From IMG/VR virus record IMGVR_UViG_3300030107_003543, positions 31,354 through 68,883 of that record: a stretch of 37,530 nt of DNA; one strand, written 5' to 3'. Shown one piece after another: positions 9,057-19,700 of the stretch (position 1 is its first letter; each line of letters begins with the position of its first letter). Under the pieces are notes generated by a model that did not search any database, had not been told where the DNA came from, and saw nothing but the letters and a program-made list of their open reading frames with translations. The stretch comes from a virus. A program made the translations under genes and the position numbers.

Positions 9057-11576
9057 ATGACAATTATTAATCCCAATAGTATTGCAGGGATAACATCAGT
9101 AACTGCAGAAGCAGGTGTAATGAACTTCTATAAGTCTGACGGGACTTTGGCAGGGTTGCAGTTGAATGGTGTTAACTTTAATACTACATCTGGAGTTTCT
9201 ACTTTTAACAATCTATATGTTGGTGGTGTATTAACATATGAAGATGTAAAGAACGTAGATTCAGTAGGTATAATAACAGCAAGAGGTGGAGTATTCATAC
9301 CTGATAGTACAAAATTACAATTAGGAAACGCAGCTGGAAGTGCAGATTTACAAATTTACCATAATGGATCTACATCTTTCATAGATGATGCTGGAACGGG
9401 AGACTTATGCATAAGAGCAAATAGTGGTGCAGTTTATATACAAAATACTTCTGGTACAAACCAAGCAAAATTTAATGCAGGTGGATCATCAGAATTGCAT
9501 CATAATGGAACAAAGAAATTTGAAACCACTACTAGGGGAATAAAATTACAATCTGGTTTGACATCTGGTAATGGTATGTCAAATATGTTGCAACTTGATA
9601 ATGATGGTAATAGTAATGATGATGGAAGTTATATTACTTTCTCAAGAGCAGGGTATCTAAGATCGAAAATAGGAGCAATAAAAAATGAGACTGCTAATAA
9701 TGAAACTGATATAGTATTTGAAACAACTCTTGCTGGAAGTATTGCAGAAAAACTTCGCATCAAATCGAATGGTTTAGTTGGAATCGGAACTAATAATCCT
9801 ACAGAAGATTTACATATTGGTAGTAATTCTCCTTATATTTTACTTGATGATTATGATAATTCTCGTAAATGGAGAATAAAAGGAACTGGTTGGTTTGCAA
9901 TAGAAGATGTAACAGCAGGTGCAGACAGATTTCGCATCGACTCAAACGGTAATTTTACTTTTTATCCTGTTGCTGCTGCTTGGAATAAAATACAAAGAGG
10001 AACTGCTACTCATTATGTAGGAATAGCAATACAAGAAAGTGATGCTACACAGAGGATGCAATTTGGTGTTGCTGGTGGTACAAATCAAATTGTAAGTGGT
10101 GCTGCACAGCACGATGTTGTTCTAAAGGCATACGATGCGAATTTAATTTTAGCTACAGACTCAACAGAAAGACTTCGCATCACATCAGCAGGTTTAGTTA
10201 GTATTCCAAATACTGGTAGTTTACAGGTTGGTGGTGCAGGTAGTGGAGAGACTGATACTAAAATATATGTTGCAAATACTGGAGGTAATGCATATATTCA
10301 ACTTAAGGGTGCTGATAGCAGTGGAACTGTTGGGCTTAAATTTGGTAGAAACTCCGTAGCAAATCGTGCTGGTATTGATTGGAGTGCATCAACTGATGCA
10401 TTAGTGTTTAGAACTGGTGGAACTGGAGAAAGACTTCGCATCTCATCAGCAGGTAAAGTTTTAATTGGAAGTGGCACACTAAGAAATGTTGGTGGTTCAG
10501 GTTCAAATGGTCAAGTTCAAATTGAAGGAACAAGTACAAATACTTCTTCATTAGCAATAATCAATAATCAAAATAATGTAAATGCTCCTTATTTTAATTT
10601 TGGAAAAACAAGAGGCACGTCTACTGGTGCAGTCACTACTGTAGCAGATGGTGATAATTTGGGAATGATAAGATGGTCTGGTGCTGATGGAACTGATTTA
10701 GAAAATTCAACTGCAAATATAAAAGCAATTGTAAATGGAACTGTAGCTGGAAATCAAATACCCACTGATTTAATTTTTGAAACAAGTGCCACTAATAGTA
10801 GTGGTAGGACTGAAAGACTTCGCATCACATCTAGTGGAATTAGTAAGTTTCAGAATTTTGGTGGGGGGCAGATATGGTTAGGTGGTGATAGTGCTCATAC
10901 TGCAAAAGTAACAATTACTGATAATGCTGGAACAGGTAATGGTAATTTTATATTAGCAGGGCCTAGTGGAGATCATCTTAAGATTACATCAGCAGGTGGA
11001 GTACATATAGGCAATACTTTTTCTGCTCATGCTGCAGCAGATAATTTAGTTGTTGGTTCTACCAGTGGTAGTAATGGAATGACTATTCTTACTGGTGTTG
11101 CAACTGGAAGTATATTCTTTAATCATGGTAGTGGAAATGAGGGTGTAATTCAGTACGTTCATACTGGTACTGAACATATGAGGATTAAGAGTGAAGGATA
11201 TATTAAACTTGATGCTGGTGGGAATAATCATGGAGGTGGTGTATATTCTCGTGAGAAAGCATGTACTACTTCTGGTACTAATGTCTGTAGATTTACTTTA
11301 ACACACGGTGCATTAGCTGGAACTTTATACGCAATAGGTTCTAATAATGGTAATTCTGTTTCAAAGGTATATGCTTTTGCTGGTCATTTTGGTTCTAATG
11401 ACTTGCAAAAAATAGCAGATAGTGGTGCTTATAGTGGTAATAATTTCAGTGTATCTTGTAGTACAAGTAATCATGTGCATACGTTTAGTGTAACAACAAC
11501 TGGTGAGAATGTTGAAATATCATTAACTTTTCATATGGGTGCTCCTAATCAGAATCTAACTTATGAGGAACTATAA
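9057..11576 (+). CDS. Tail fibre protein
   Basis: 839 residues. It opens with INPNSIAGITSVTA, a different N-terminal cap from its neighbours, then one LTYEDVKNVDSVGIITAR module (from about residue 59), a DLQIYHNGS...FIDDAGTG module, and a body of ERLRI-type beta repeats. These carry three exact copies of the 15-base repeat GAAAGACTTCGCATC. The C-terminal 110 residues are non-repetitive, with Cys residues and a Ser/Thr/Asn-rich beta-like composition, and end HMGAPNQNLTYEEL. No S74 domain. A host-recognition fibre or fibre segment is likely. A late promoter lies upstream. Confidence 0.85.
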   Translation: MTIINPNSIAGITSVTAEAGVMNFYKSDGTLAGLQLNGVNFNTTSGVSTFNNLYVGGVLTYEDVKNVDSVGIITARGGVFIPDSTKLQLGNAAGSADLQIYHNGSTSFIDDAGTGDLCIRANSGAVYIQNTSGTNQAKFNAGGSSELHHNGTKKFETTTRGIKLQSGLTSGNGMSNMLQLDNDGNSNDDGSYITFSRAGYLRSKIGAIKNETANNETDIVFETTLAGSIAEKLRIKSNGLVGIGTNNPTEDLHIGSNSPYILLDDYDNSRKWRIKGTGWFAIEDVTAGADRFRIDSNGNFTFYPVAAAWNKIQRGTATHYVGIAIQESDATQRMQFGVAGGTNQIVSGAAQHDVVLKAYDANLILATDSTERLRITSAGLVSIPNTGSLQVGGAGSGETDTKIYVANTGGNAYIQLKGADSSGTVGLKFGRNSVANRAGIDWSASTDALVFRTGGTGERLRISSAGKVLIGSGTLRNVGGSGSNGQVQIEGTSTNTSSLAIINNQNNVNAPYFNFGKTRGTSTGAVTTVADGDNLGMIRWSGADGTDLENSTANIKAIVNGTVAGNQIPTDLIFETSATNSSGRTERLRITSSGISKFQNFGGGQIWLGGDSAHTAKVTITDNAGTGNGNFILAGPSGDHLKITSAGGVHIGNTFSAHAAADNLVVGSTSGSNGMTILTGVATGSIFFNHGSGNEGVIQYVHTGTEHMRIKSEGYIKLDAGGNNHGGGVYSREKACTTSGTNVCRFTLTHGALAGTLYAIGSNNGNSVSKVYAFAGHFGSNDLQKIADSGAYSGNNFSVSCSTSNHVHTFSVTTTGENVEISLTFHMGAPNQNLTYEEL

Positions 11577-11600
11577 TAAATAACTAAAAATATTATATAG
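11575..11600 (+). promoter_or_regulatory. Late promoter overlapping preceding stop
   Basis: AATAAATA at 11575-11582 overlaps the TAA of the preceding fibre, followed by ACTAAAAATATT. It is identical through the next start codon to the promoter at 7986, and the leader has no Shine-Dalgarno. Confidence 0.75.
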
Positions 11601-14600
11601 ATGGCAATAAATTTTCCCGATAGTCCAAGTCTTAACGATTCCCATGTTTCTGGTGGCAGAAGATGGAAATGGAATGGAACAGTTTGGGAAAGAATACCTG
11701 CTTCAGGAGCACAGGGTGTTCAAGGTGCACAGGGAGCACAGGGTGTTCAAGGTGCTCAAGGAGTTCAAGGTGCACCTTCAACTGTTGCTGGACCACAAGG
11801 TGCTCAAGGAAGACAGGGTGCTACAGGATCTGGTGCTCAAGGACATCAAGGTGTTCAGGGTGCAGTAGGAGCACAAGGTGTTCAAGGTGCACAAGGTGTT
11901 CAAGGTGCACAAGGAAGACAGGGAGCACAAGGTGTTCAAGGAGCACAGGGTGCTCAAGGTGCACAAGGACATCAGGGTAGACAGGGTGCAGTAGGAGCAC
12001 AAGGTAATCAAGGAGTCCAAGGAGCACAAGGTGTTCAAGGTGCTGATGGAAACTTTGGTGGAGCAACCTTTGATTATACATTTAATACATCCACATCAGA
12101 TGCAGATCCAGGTGCAGGTAAATTAGGATTTAATAATGGTACATTATCTTCTGCTACTGTATTGTATATTGATGATGAAGATGGTGGTGGTACAGACGTA
12201 CAAGCATTTTTAAGAACGATTGATGATTCAACATCAACAATCAAAGGACATGTAAGAATATCAAATAGATTAAACGCAGATGATTTTGCTATCTTTACGA
12301 TTAGTGGAACGAATACAGAAGCAACTGGGTATCATAAAGTAACTGTTGCCTATGTTTCTGGTGCAACATCATTCAGTAATAACGAAGATATAATAGTAAC
12401 CTTTGCTAGGACAGGTACAAAAGGAGATACTGGTGCTCAAGGTGCAGTAGGAGCACAAGGTAATCAAGGAGTCCAAGGAGCACAAGGACATCAAGGACAT
12501 CAAGGTGTTCAAGGTGCACAAGGAAGACAAGGTGCAACAGGTAACACAGGAGCACAAGGACATCAAGGTGTTCAAGGTTCTACTGGAGCAACAACAACGA
12601 TAAACAATAACGCAGATAATCGAGTAATTACTGGTTCAGGAACTGCAAATACATTAAATGGTGAATCAACATTAACTTATGACGGAAGTGAATTAAAAAT
12701 TTTAAAATCTTCAGGTGCTTTAATTACTCTTGAAAATACAGGTAATGCAGGAGTTACTTTAACTGGTGATGCCGATAGAAGTGGAGCAGATGATTATATT
12801 TTTTCACTAGATGGTAAATGGAACGGTACAAGTGTTGCTGCTATTAGGTTTGAAAGTGGTGCAGATACAACCAATAAAGATGATGGAATTATTAGTTTTT
12901 GGACAGCACCTGCTGGTACTAAAAGTGAAAGAGTTCGCATCAACTCAAGTGGACAAGTATCTGTTGGAACTGAACCCAGTTCTGGGCAAGGGTTATTAAA
13001 TGTAAAACCTAGTAGTGGTGATGAATATCTTAAAATTAGAGATGCTGGTGATTTTGATGGTTCTTTAAATGGAATTGCAGTTGATAATCGTAATTCTGCT
13101 AATACTGCAAGTAAAGATTTTTTAGTTAGATCACTAAGTTTAGTTTTATGGCAAGGTACAGGAGAAAAACTTCGCATCACATCAGGTGGTAGTGTAAACA
13201 TCGGAAGTGCCAGTGGTGTTTTAAGTCAAACAACATTTAAAACACAGATTGAAACAGCAACTAATAAACTTATATCGTTTGGAAATGCAGCACACGATGA
13301 TTTAAGTGATGAAGGGTCTGGTATTTTCTTTTCAAGACAGAGTGATGGTGCTGATAGGATAAGTGGTATATTTCAACATACTAATCAGTCGCTTGGAGTG
13401 GCATCAAGAGGTGGTTTAACATTCCATACTGGTGGTTCTAGTTTTTATAGTGCTGCTGATGAAAGACTTCGCATCGATTCAAGTGGAAACATATGTGGTG
13501 CTAGTGGTATAATAAATTTAAAAAATCCTAGTGGTAGTGGTGATGTTTTTGTTAATATGCTTGGAACTAGTGGAGATGCAAGATTAGATTTAGAGAGTAC
13601 TGGAAATGGAAATTATGGTGGTATAGATTTTGTAAGAGAAAGAGCATCTGGTACTGGTGTAGTTGGTGGTGCTATCTTTATGAAGTCTGATACTTCAAAT
13701 AATCTAGCACATTTATACATTCAGGCACAATCTGCAAGTGCTCAATCACCTGTAACAAGTGCATTAGTTGCTAATAATGGTGTTCGGTTGTTATTGGAAG
13801 GTGGTAGTGGAAAATTTGGAATTTCAAATGGAGATACTGAAAGATTTCTCCTTACAGCATCAGGTGGATGTCATATAGGTCTTCCAGCTACAACAAACTC
13901 TTGGGATACACATGCAATTTCTCTGACTACTAACTCAGCAACCTTTGCATGTCCAGCGACACTAACACTATTTGGAGGAACTGGATATGGTACTGCAAAT
14001 ATGGCAGGTGCAGGATTACGTTTTGTTGGATATTACGATTCTTCTAATTTTACAACCTTTGCTCATGTAGCAGGTGTTAAAGAAAATACAACCAGTGGTA
14101 ATTATGCTGGAGCATTAACCTTCCATACAAGAGCAAATGGAGGACTTGGTGCAGAAAGATTTCGCATCACATCAGATGGTACTATTAATATTGGTGTAGG
14201 TAATGAGTCTTCTGCTGTTGAAAATCTTGTTGAGTTATATGTTGGTGGTGCTAATGGATCACATGCAACAATTCGTGGTAAGTACAATAGAACTAATGGA
14301 TATAATAGAAGTGAAGTAAGATTTGGTGTAGAGGATAATTCTGCTGGTAAAGGATTCCTAGCATTTGCAACTGGAACTAATAGTGCATCAGAAAGAATGC
14401 GTATCCAATCAAATGGAAATACAGATATTTATGCAAATCAAGTACATTTATATAACTCTGTTGATACTTCTAATACTTATTTCGTAGCACAAAATACTGG
14501 TGCTGGAAATGCTGGTATAAGGATGAAGAATAATCAAGGTGACTTCGTAATTATTGCTAATGATCGTCTTAGATTCTATGATATAGAAAATGATGAAGAA

Positions 14601-15719
14601 AGACTTGCTATCGAATCAGATGGTACTGTTTCTGTTAATCCTGTCCGAGGTTATGATAATGGTATACTTAGAGTATATGGTACAAATGCTGGAACTGCTG
14701 GTGTTATAGCTGGTGGTACTAGTAGTGGGCAATCTACTGGTTATATGGAAGTGAATCAGGATGGTGTCCACGGTGGTGGAATGTTCTATAATGGTGATGG
14801 AACTCCTTCTTTTGCAACTGGTGAGAGTGCTGATCAATTCTCATTATATAGAAATCATAATGGAACCAGAAATGTTCTTGTTCAATGGCCTTATGATTCT
14901 AATGATTCACACTTCAAGGGTGATATGCTAGTTGATAATGGCAGTAGTACTATAATAAGAGTAAGGGGAGATAATGATGGAACTGCTGGTATTAGTTGTG
15001 GTGGTCAGCAAGGTGGTCAAACACAATGCACAGGATATATAGAGGTTCATCAGGATGAAATTCACGGTGGTGGTATCTCATATAATGGTGATGGTACTCC
15101 TTCGTTCTGTACTCAAGAAGGTGCAGACAGAATTACATATTGGAGGATGCAGAATGGTACAAGGCAAGAAGTCTTTTCATATCCGTATAGTGATAATAAT
15201 ATTCGCTTTAGAGGAGATTTACGTCCTGCATCGAATAATAATGTTGATTTAGGTTCTAATTCTATTAGATGGAGGGATGTTTATTGTAATCAGGGTGCGT
15301 TTAATAACTCAGATGAAACTCTAAAACAAGATATTGCTTCATTAACTACTGCTGAAATGAATGTTGCAAAACGTTTATCTGGACTGTTTAAAACATATAG
15401 ATGGAAGGATGCTGTAGTAAAAAAAGGAACTGATAAAGCAAGAACTCATACTGGAATTATTGCACAACAAATAGTAGCAGCAATGGAAGCAGAAGGTATT
15501 GACTATACAAAATATGGATTCATAGGTTATGGTGAATGGTATGAAAATGATGAAGGAGAAGTTATTGAGCTTGATAAAGCAGACGATAGTAATCTTGATG
15601 GTTACACTAAAGTAGGAAGATATTCTGTAAGGTACACTGAATTATTATCTTTTATTGCTGCTTATAATGATCAAAGGTTTGTAGATTTAGAAACTAGAGT
15701 TGCTGCCCTTGAGAGTTGA
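11601..15719 (+). CDS. Tail fibre with collagen-like repeats and S74-type C-terminus
   Basis: 1372 residues. It starts with the shared module [15 protein letters not shown] and [12 protein letters not shown]. Two collagen-like Gly-X-Y tracts built from GAQ, GVQ, GHQ and GRQ triplets lie at about residues 36-152 and 275-331, separated by a globular domain of about 120 residues. A long body of ERLRI/RLRITSDG repeats follows. At about residue 1237 SDETLKQDI begins an S74-type chaperone domain, with the [15 protein letters not shown] helix and a terminal coiled coil ending ETRVAALES, close to the end of the giant fibre. The collagen-like parts should form a stiff triple helix lacking proline, relying on Gln. 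Probable trimeric adhesin. The tract DNA is itself repetitive. Confidence 0.9.
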   Translation: MAINFPDSPSLNDSHVSGGRRWKWNGTVWERIPASGAQGVQGAQGAQGVQGAQGVQGAPSTVAGPQGAQGRQGATGSGAQGHQGVQGAVGAQGVQGAQGVQGAQGRQGAQGVQGAQGAQGAQGHQGRQGAVGAQGNQGVQGAQGVQGADGNFGGATFDYTFNTSTSDADPGAGKLGFNNGTLSSATVLYIDDEDGGGTDVQAFLRTIDDSTSTIKGHVRISNRLNADDFAIFTISGTNTEATGYHKVTVAYVSGATSFSNNEDIIVTFARTGTKGDTGAQGAVGAQGNQGVQGAQGHQGHQGVQGAQGRQGATGNTGAQGHQGVQGSTGATTTINNNADNRVITGSGTANTLNGESTLTYDGSELKILKSSGALITLENTGNAGVTLTGDADRSGADDYIFSLDGKWNGTSVAAIRFESGADTTNKDDGIISFWTAPAGTKSERVRINSSGQVSVGTEPSSGQGLLNVKPSSGDEYLKIRDAGDFDGSLNGIAVDNRNSANTASKDFLVRSLSLVLWQGTGEKLRITSGGSVNIGSASGVLSQTTFKTQIETATNKLISFGNAAHDDLSDEGSGIFFSRQSDGADRISGIFQHTNQSLGVASRGGLTFHTGGSSFYSAADERLRIDSSGNICGASGIINLKNPSGSGDVFVNMLGTSGDARLDLESTGNGNYGGIDFVRERASGTGVVGGAIFMKSDTSNNLAHLYIQAQSASAQSPVTSALVANNGVRLLLEGGSGKFGISNGDTERFLLTASGGCHIGLPATTNSWDTHAISLTTNSATFACPATLTLFGGTGYGTANMAGAGLRFVGYYDSSNFTTFAHVAGVKENTTSGNYAGALTFHTRANGGLGAERFRITSDGTINIGVGNESSAVENLVELYVGGANGSHATIRGKYNRTNGYNRSEVRFGVEDNSAGKGFLAFATGTNSASERMRIQSNGNTDIYANQVHLYNSVDTSNTYFVAQNTGAGNAGIRMKNNQGDFVIIANDRLRFYDIENDEERLAIESDGTVSVNPVRGYDNGILRVYGTNAGTAGVIAGGTSSGQSTGYMEVNQDGVHGGGMFYNGDGTPSFATGESADQFSLYRNHNGTRNVLVQWPYDSNDSHFKGDMLVDNGSSTIIRVRGDNDGTAGISCGGQQGGQTQCTGYIEVHQDEIHGGGISYNGDGTPSFCTQEGADRITYWRMQNGTRQEVFSYPYSDNNIRFRGDLRPASNNNVDLGSNSIRWRDVYCNQGAFNNSDETLKQDIASLTTAEMNVAKRLSGLFKTYRWKDAVVKKGTDKARTHTGIIAQQIVAAMEAEGIDYTKYGFIGYGEWYENDEGEVIELDKADDSNLDGYTKVGRYSVRYTELLSFIAAYNDQRFVDLETRVAALES
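11707..12056 (+). repeat. Collagen-like coding repeat tract 1
   Basis: About 115 codons of Gly-X-Gln triplets written with near-identical DNA units (GGTGCTCAAGGTGTTCAAGG-like). Long false reading frames arise in other frames and on the opposite strand because of this. Such tracts are prone to length change by slippage or recombination. Confidence 0.85.
12424..12594 (+). repeat. Collagen-like coding repeat tract 2
   Basis: About 56 codons of the same Gly-X-Gln units in the same fibre gene. It includes stretches identical to tract 1 (the block encoding [16 protein letters not shown] occurs in both), implying duplication within the gene. Confidence 0.8.
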
Positions 15720-15720
15720 A

Positions 15721-15745
15721 TATAAATAACTAAAAATATATAAGC
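15721..15745 (+). promoter_or_regulatory. Late promoter TATAAATA
   Basis: A perfect T4 late box TATAAATA at 15721-15728, followed by ACTAAAAATATA, lies just after the stop of the preceding fibre, with an ATG at 15746. There is no Shine-Dalgarno. Confidence 0.8.
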
Positions 15746-18700
15746 ATGGCATCTGAGATTCGTGTAAATCGGTTAAGTAATAGGTCTGGGTTAAGTACTA
15801 TAACCTTTGCGAATGGTGGTGTTCAGTTTAGTGGTATAACAACTTTTGCGAATGGAGAGTTCTATGTAGGAACTGGTGCGACGATAATAAATCCTTCAAG
15901 TAATGAATTTAATTTTCATACTGGTGGTTCAAATAGATTTACGATAAACAATAGTGGTGTTAATTTAGGAACAGGAAATATAACAGCAGTAGATGGAACC
16001 TTTACAGGTAATGTTTCTATTGCGAAGACATTAACATATGAAGACGTTAAGAATGTAGATTCAGTTGGAGTTGTTACTGCTAGGACTGGGGTTAAAGTAA
16101 CTGGTGGTGATTTCACAGTTGGTACAGCAATCACTGCTAGTTCTGTAACTGGTAACGTAACACAGGATGTAGGAATAACAACTTATAGTGGTTCTGCTGT
16201 ATGGTTTAAGGGTGCGACTGCCAATAAGGATATGTATTGGAGTCATGCTTCTGGTGCTACTGTCTATAAAGACAATGCCCAAATTTTAATGGGAGATTCT
16301 TCAGACCTACAGATATATCATTCAGGAAGTCACAGTTTTATTAAAGATGCTGGCACAGGGATGTTAAAAATCTGTGCTGATATGATCGACTTTAGAAATG
16401 CTGCTGATAATGCAACATTAGCATATGCACAAGAGGGAAATAAATTTGAATTATTTTATGCTGGAAATGCAAAACTTGCTACTACTAATACGGGAGTCAC
16501 AATAACTGGAAGAGCAACTGCTGGTGGATTAACATTAAATGATGGTGGTGCATCTTCTCCAATACTTAGTGTTAGAGCAGATGACACTAACCCTTGGGCT
16601 TTTATATTTGGAAATGATACTTATAATTCCAGTGCTGGACTTTATGGTTTACAAAACAATGGTGGTGATTTCCTTATAAGAATGAGAGGAAATGGTGAAT
16701 ATAAGGGAATTAATATTGAAAGATGGGATGGAACTACAAATCAATCATGGGTAGATTTAAGTAGTGCAGGAGGTGTAAATGTAAAATATCAAGGAAGTAC
16801 AAAATTATCAACAAAAACCGAAGGTATTTCTGTTGAAGGTTCTGTTAATTTAGAAGGTTCACAAAATACCCAACCATCACATGGAGGAATGCAGAGACAC
16901 ACAAATGGATGGGTTTATTTTACTGGTAAATCTGATGGTTCTGGAGCAAGTTTAAGTAATGGAGATGGAACTGCAACGGTAAGAGCAGTATCTCCAGGCG
17001 GAAGTAATGGTTATGTAACTATGGAGTCTGGAAATGGAACAGAAAGACTTCGCATCACATCAGCAGGTAGATTAGGTATTGGAATTCAAGCTCCAACAAA
17101 ATTATTAGATATAGCAACATCTACTTCTGCAGATGGTATTAGAATTAAATCAACAGGTAATACTTATAATGAATTGAGTTTTGATGCAAATAGAACAAGT
17201 GCTAGCACTCATCTAGGAAGGATAATTTCTCATTGGAATGGCACTGCTGTTTCATATATTTCAATGGATGCTGGTAGTGATACTACAAATAAAGATGATG
17301 GAATAATTCGTTTTTGGACTGCTGCTGATAATAATGGATGCTATGAAAGACTTCGCATCGCAACAAATGGTTCAGTCGGAGTCAACGTAACTAATCCTCA
17401 AGTTTATGATCCAGCCGCAAGAGCTTTAGTTGTTGGTGAAGTTGATGGGTATGGTCATACTGGAATGACTATTAGATCAAATGGAACAGATAAACAGGGT
17501 GCAATATATTTTGCTGATGGTACTGGTTCATCATCCTATAGAGGTCGTATTGAATATTTACATACTGATGATTCATTAAGATTTGGTACTGCTGGAGGTG
17601 GTAACAAAGTTAATATCGCATCAAATGGTAGAGTACAAATTGCCAATGGTGGTGATTTGTATGTTGTAGGTAGTTCTTACAACGCAACCCTTAATGGTAA
17701 TATATTATCATTTGATAGAGCAGGTTATTCTTATATTGATCAAACCAGTAATTCTGGTGCATTATCATTTAGAGTTGGAGCATCAGCTGCTCAAATATTG
17801 AGATTAGATACTACAAATGCAATATTTCCACAAGGAACTTTATATCTAGGAACACAAAATACATCATCTGGTCACTTAAATGCATATGAACTTATGACAT
17901 TTAATATTGATACAGATAATGATGATACAAATAGATATTTTGCATTTTATAAAGATGGGGCTAGTGGTAGTGGAACTAAATTGTTCCACATTGGCGAAGA
18001 TGGTGTAGTACAGATTCCTGCTACTAATGATAATAAATTACTACTTACTGGATCATCTAATCCATATATACAATTCCAAGAAAGTACAACTAATAAAGCA
18101 TTTATTCAATGGAACGCAGGTGGTTATTTTCATATAGTCAATCAAGAAGATTCTTCTGCATTAAAACTTAAAGATAATTTTGAATTCTCTGATAATAACT
18201 CAGATTTTCATAAAGTCCATCATGATGATTATTTTGGACATTGGGGAGATGATTATACAAGTGTTTGGGTAGGAACACAAAATGCTAGTACTACTGTTAG
18301 AGACGATGAAAAAGATAAGTGGTATAGAATAGAGATATCTGAAGCTTCATGGAGTGGTGGTTGTAATACACTTGATATTGTAAGGGCAAATGTTCACCAA
18401 AATAGTGCTGTTCATGGAAACTGGTATGGATCATTAGATGCCAGAATACAATTCCGTACCTCACATTGTGGTCATGGTGCTAATTACGTTAGATGGGTAC
18501 ATCATTACTCCTCTTCACCTCCATCTGGTGGATTTATTGGTAAAACTAATGCTTATCTGTCTTGTGGTGAATCATCTAGGATGATTGTTTGGTTAAGAGG
18601 TCAAGCATCTTATCAAATTAGAGTTAATGGTAGAAAAGCTCACGTTCGGACTTCATCTGGTGGTAGTACTCAAGGGGGCCCTGACAATACTTCTCAAATA

Positions 18701-19369
18701 AATGCAACAGAACTATGGGATCCTATTACTTCCGTCCAAGCTAGTAGTGTCATGGCAATCGGTAATGATAGATATTGGTATGCAAAATCATTAAGATATG
18801 GTGGTCAAGGTGCTACAGGTGCTGGTGTTAAATGTGAAGCAGTTTCTGGTGGTATTGATATTACTGGAAACTTATCTAAGGACACTGGTTCATTCAGAAT
18901 TCCTCATCCACTTGTAGGATTATCTACTACTAAAAATTTGGTTCATTCATTTATTGAAGGACCACAGATGGATCTTATCTATCGTGGTAAGGTTGATTTG
19001 GTAAACGGCACTGCTTCAGTTAATATTGATACAAAAACAGGAATGACAGAAGGAACATTTGTTGCATTGAATCGTGATGTTCAATGTTTTACAACTAATG
19101 AAACAGGTTGGACAAACATAAAAGGATCTGTAACTGGTAATATAATTACGATTGTTGCACAAGATAATACTTGTACTGATACAATTTCTTGGATGGTAGT
19201 TGGTGAACGTCAAGATGATAAAGCAAAAGAAAGTATCTTAACTGATAATGATGGAAATCTAATTGTTGAACCAGATCAAGAACCAATTACTGAGGAAGAT
19301 TTTGGAGGTACTCCATTAGAAAATCAAACTGATGAACAGGTATCTATAATGAACTCAATGATGAATTAA
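15746..19369 (+). CDS. Tail fibre protein with conserved marine-phage C-terminal domain
   Basis: 1207 residues. The N-terminus is MASEIRVNRLSNRSGLSTIT. An LTYEDVKNVDSVGVVTAR module begins at about residue 96, a DLQIYHSGS...FIKDAGTG module follows, then ERLRI repeats (two exact 15-base DNA repeats) up to about residue 800. The C-terminal 350 residues are non-repetitive and Trp/His-rich. They finish with FRIPHPLVGLSTTKNLVHSF, DLIYRGKVDLVNG, MTEGTFVALNRD and SWMVVGERQD, a block I recognise from many cyanophage and pelagiphage fibre tips. The acidic tail may be flexible. Likely a receptor-binding fibre or fibre tip. No S74 chaperone is present. Confidence 0.88.
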   Translation: MASEIRVNRLSNRSGLSTITFANGGVQFSGITTFANGEFYVGTGATIINPSSNEFNFHTGGSNRFTINNSGVNLGTGNITAVDGTFTGNVSIAKTLTYEDVKNVDSVGVVTARTGVKVTGGDFTVGTAITASSVTGNVTQDVGITTYSGSAVWFKGATANKDMYWSHASGATVYKDNAQILMGDSSDLQIYHSGSHSFIKDAGTGMLKICADMIDFRNAADNATLAYAQEGNKFELFYAGNAKLATTNTGVTITGRATAGGLTLNDGGASSPILSVRADDTNPWAFIFGNDTYNSSAGLYGLQNNGGDFLIRMRGNGEYKGINIERWDGTTNQSWVDLSSAGGVNVKYQGSTKLSTKTEGISVEGSVNLEGSQNTQPSHGGMQRHTNGWVYFTGKSDGSGASLSNGDGTATVRAVSPGGSNGYVTMESGNGTERLRITSAGRLGIGIQAPTKLLDIATSTSADGIRIKSTGNTYNELSFDANRTSASTHLGRIISHWNGTAVSYISMDAGSDTTNKDDGIIRFWTAADNNGCYERLRIATNGSVGVNVTNPQVYDPAARALVVGEVDGYGHTGMTIRSNGTDKQGAIYFADGTGSSSYRGRIEYLHTDDSLRFGTAGGGNKVNIASNGRVQIANGGDLYVVGSSYNATLNGNILSFDRAGYSYIDQTSNSGALSFRVGASAAQILRLDTTNAIFPQGTLYLGTQNTSSGHLNAYELMTFNIDTDNDDTNRYFAFYKDGASGSGTKLFHIGEDGVVQIPATNDNKLLLTGSSNPYIQFQESTTNKAFIQWNAGGYFHIVNQEDSSALKLKDNFEFSDNNSDFHKVHHDDYFGHWGDDYTSVWVGTQNASTTVRDDEKDKWYRIEISEASWSGGCNTLDIVRANVHQNSAVHGNWYGSLDARIQFRTSHCGHGANYVRWVHHYSSSPPSGGFIGKTNAYLSCGESSRMIVWLRGQASYQIRVNGRKAHVRTSSGGSTQGGPDNTSQINATELWDPITSVQASSVMAIGNDRYWYAKSLRYGGQGATGAGVKCEAVSGGIDITGNLSKDTGSFRIPHPLVGLSTTKNLVHSFIEGPQMDLIYRGKVDLVNGTASVNIDTKTGMTEGTFVALNRDVQCFTTNETGWTNIKGSVTGNIITIVAQDNTCTDTISWMVVGERQDDKAKESILTDNDGNLIVEPDQEPITEEDFGGTPLENQTDEQVSIMNSMMN

Positions 19370-19377
19370 CCGAACAG

Positions 19378-19406
19378 TTGACAGGTAGAAAAACTTACTA
19401 TATAAT
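19378..19406 (+). promoter_or_regulatory. Full-consensus sigma70 promoter (TTGACA-N17-TATAAT)
   Basis: TTGACA at 19378-19383 and TATAAT at 19401-19406, separated by exactly 17 bases, lie upstream of the small coiled-coil gene. The next bases (AATAAAGTCACTAAAAATTT) look like a decayed late box with its usual extension, so the gene may have both classes of promoter. Confidence 0.75.
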
Positions 19407-19433
19407 AAAGTCACTAAAAATTTTTACATAGAA

Positions 19434-19682
19434 ATGGCACTTACTGAACAGCAAAATCATTTGCAACAGGTTGTTGAACAACAGAAGAATCTTGTTGCTG
19501 AAATTCAGGCATTGAATAGTCAGGTTGAGCAGAAAAGAAATATGGCAACCAAACTTCAAGGAATTGCTGAGTACCTAGACGGACTTGGTGTTAAACTCCC
19601 TGAACCAGAAGCAGCAGCAGAAGGTGAAGCACCTGCAGCACCTGCAGCAGCAGAGACAGAAGTAGTAGCACCTGAGTCCTAA
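19434..19682 (+). CDS. Small coiled-coil protein inside fibre cluster
   Basis: 82 residues. Residues 5-50 are Gln/Leu/Val-rich with heptad character (QQNHLQQVVEQQKNLVAEIQ), predicted to be a long helix or coiled coil. A short linker follows, then an Ala/Glu/Pro-rich acidic tail. Small oligomeric partners of this sort could cap or join fibre segments or assist trimerisation, but no homologue of known function is recognised. It sits alone between two huge fibre genes and has its own strong promoter. The ATG at 19434 has no clear Shine-Dalgarno. Confidence 0.75.
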   Translation: MALTEQQNHLQQVVEQQKNLVAEIQALNSQVEQKRNMATKLQGIAEYLDGLGVKLPEPEAAAEGEAPAAPAAAETEVVAPES

Positions 19683-19700
19683 AAAACATTAGGGGTTGTG

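Noticed and set aside
11707-12594. CRISPR-like regular repeats in the collagen tracts
   Set aside because: The repeats are short, in-frame Gly-X-Gln codons with no unique spacers, and there are no cas genes.
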